50,751 bases of DNA from the NCBI GenBank assembly GCA_035556075.1, contig DATMFQ010000020.1:1-50751 (forward strand), written 5' to 3'. The position numbers and the translations under genes were made by a program. The DNA comes from 73-13 sp035556075. GTDB lineage: Bacteria; Actinomycetota; Actinomycetes; Actinomycetales; Microbacteriaceae. Below are positions 49,449-50,751 of this stretch, piece by piece (the first letter of the stretch is position 1; each line of letters starts with the position of its first letter). Under the pieces are notes generated by a model. The model searched no databases. It was not told the DNA's origin and saw only the letters and a program-made list of their open reading frames with translations.

Positions 49449-50747
49449 TCAGGCGCCGCCGAGCGCCCCCTCCACATCCCCGAGCGCCCCGTCAAGCGCC
49501 TCGAGCATGAAGTCGAGCTCCTCGTCCGTGATGGTCAGCGGCGGGGTGATCATGAGCGCGTCGTTGTACCCGCCGCTCGCCGCGTAGATGAGGAGTCCGC
49601 GCGCGATGGCCGCGGCGATGACGGCGCCGGCGACCGAGCCGAGCGGCTGGTCGTCACGGCGCACGAGCTCGACGGCCTGGAGGAGGCCGACGCCGCGGGT
49701 GTCGGCGACGATCGGGTGGCGCTCCCGCAGCTCGGCGAGGCGGGCGGCGAGGCGCTCGCCGTGCGCGGCAGCGCGCGCGTCGACGTCCTCGCGCGCGCTC
49801 ACCTCGAGGACGGCGAGCGCGGTCGCGAGGGAGAGCGGGTTGCCCGCGTAGGTGTGGCCGCCGAGGATGCGGCCGGAGCCGTTCTCGAGTGCGGTGAGGA
49901 TCTTGCGGCTCAGCAGGGTGGCGGCGACGGGGGTGTACCCGGCGCCGAGGCCCTTGCCGAGGGCGACCAGATCGGCCTGAATCCCCCAGTGCTGCGCGGC
50001 GAGCGGCTTCCCGGTCCGGCCCATGCCGGACATGACCTCGTCGGTGATGAGCAGGACGCCGTACTCGTCACAGAGGGCACGAAGTCCCTGGAGGTAGCCA
50101 TCGGGTGGCGTCGTCGCCCCGAAGGTGGCACCGCCGACGGGCTCGACGACGACGGCGGCGAGCCGGTGCGCCTCGGCCGCGATGATGTCGCGGGCGCCGG
50201 CGAGGAGCCGCGCCGAGTATTCGGCATCGCTGAGGCCCTGGGCGTCGACGAAGGCATGCGGTGTCGGGAGCCGCGGGAAGTCGAGGGCGAGGTCGCCGAG
50301 GATGACCCGCCGGGTGTGTCCGGACATCGACAGGGCCCCGAGCGTGCTGCCGTGGAAGCCGAACTGGTGGGAGAGGAACCAGTACCGCTCGGGCTGCCCG
50401 ATCTCGCGGAAGTACTGGAGCGCGAACTGCATCGCCGCCTCATTGGCCTCCGCGCCACTGTTGACGAACCACGCCCCCGCGTAACCGGTGTACTCGGTGA
50501 GACGCGCGGCGAGCACTTCGGCGGCTTCGCTCGTGTACGAGCCGCGGTGCGTGTAGGTGACGCGTGCGGCCTGCTCGGCGATCGCCTGGACGACCTCGGG
50601 GCGACCGTGGCCGATGTTGACGACGACGGCGCCGGAGCTGCCGTCGAGGAGTCGCCTCCCCTCGGTGTCATAGAGCCAGACGCCCTCCCCGTGGGAGATG
50701 GTCCGGAGCGTCGCGTTGAGCTGGTTGTGGATGAGGGGGGATGACAT
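49449..50747 (-). CDS. class III PLP-dependent aminotransferase
   Basis: A 432-residue fold-type I aminotransferase. The PLP lysine is K265 in VALGKGLGAGYTPVAA, D236 is in LLITDEVMSGMGRTG, and FVNSGAEANEAAMQFA (94-109) binds the phosphate. It resembles omega-amino acid/diaminobutyrate-type class III enzymes; the substrate is not predictable. The ATG at 50747 is four bases from the right edge, so a longer N-terminus outside the window cannot be excluded, though MSSPLIHNQLNATLRTISHGEG is a plausible beginning. Confidence 0.88.
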   Translation of the reverse strand: MSSPLIHNQLNATLRTISHGEGVWLYDTEGRRLLDGSSGAVVVNIGHGRPEVVQAIAEQAARVTYTHRGSYTSEAAEVLAARLTEYTGYAGAWFVNSGAEANEAAMQFALQYFREIGQPERYWFLSHQFGFHGSTLGALSMSGHTRRVILGDLALDFPRLPTPHAFVDAQGLSDAEYSARLLAGARDIIAAEAHRLAAVVVEPVGGATFGATTPPDGYLQGLRALCDEYGVLLITDEVMSGMGRTGKPLAAQHWGIQADLVALGKGLGAGYTPVAATLLSRKILTALENGSGRILGGHTYAGNPLSLATALAVLEVSAREDVDARAAAHGERLAARLAELRERHPIVADTRGVGLLQAVELVRRDDQPLGSVAGAVIAAAIARGLLIYAASGGYNDALMITPPLTITDEELDFMLEALDGALGDVEGALGGA

Positions 50748-50751
50748 TGCT

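Overview
The window is high-GC DNA (about 70% GC by eye) packed with short-spaced, often ATGA-overlapping genes. It looks like an actinomycete chromosome. Supporting points are an F420 locus (an fbiC-like fused FO synthase gene and an F420-dependent glucose-6-phosphate dehydrogenase), a DUF6457 molybdenum-cofactor gene, frequent GTG starts, and many genes with a -10-like TANNNT hexamer exactly six bases before the start codon, as expected for leaderless mRNAs. Micrococcales/Microbacteriaceae is my best guess but is not proven. I see no rRNA, tRNA, CRISPR array, insertion sequence or phage module.

Layout. 1-6.2 kb: the end of an alpha/beta hydrolase, small membrane proteins, a DUF2236 oxygenase-like gene with its LuxR-type regulator, a RimK ligase divergent from a retropepsin-like zinc protease, a DUF308 membrane protein and an SRPBCC protein. 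6.2-28.3 kb: a molybdenum island. It holds fdhD and an FdhF/YdeP-type oxidoreductase; moaE-moaA; moaD-DUF6457; moaB; mobA-moaC; a LysR regulator divergent from a cox operon (coxM-S-L, a CoxF with a His-rich linker and YHS domain, a MocA-like cytidylyltransferase, coxD, coxE, coxG, coxI); moeA-moeB; and a HTH-Mop regulator followed by modA-modB. The large subunit carries AYACSFR, which fits the AYXCSFR signature of form I aerobic CO dehydrogenase. The island therefore contains nearly everything needed to import molybdate, build the cofactor, convert it to the cytosine dinucleotide form and mature a Mo-Cu CO dehydrogenase. Only modC is missing among the expected genes.

28.3-35.9 kb: a gene-free stretch with two long palindromes, then an amidase followed by an amide/urea-type ABC transporter (binding lipoprotein, permease, permease-ATPase fusion, ATPase) and an AraC regulator. 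35.9-41.9 kb: recQ, an acyl-CoA oxidase-like gene, a YpfJ-type zinc metallopeptidase, DUF3237 and a small membrane protein. 42.0-42.3 kb: remains of a VapBC-like toxin-antitoxin pair. 42.3-47.9 kb: a frameshifted arylmalonate-decarboxylase-like gene, fgd, a Baeyer-Villiger-type monooxygenase and an fbiC whose CofH half lacks its radical-SAM cysteines. 48-50.7 kb: nhaA and a class III aminotransferase.

The most unusual signals are: (1) the 7-mer GAATGCG on both strands about ten times more often than base composition predicts, in genes, between genes and in extra in-frame segments of three proteins; (2) the His-rich/YHS CoxF as a candidate copper-delivery factor; (3) a dyad between two divergent leaderless promoters that could coordinate moeB-moeA with mop-modAB; (4) the cysteine-less CofH half of FbiC; and (5) a single-base frameshift in an otherwise well conserved decarboxylase gene.
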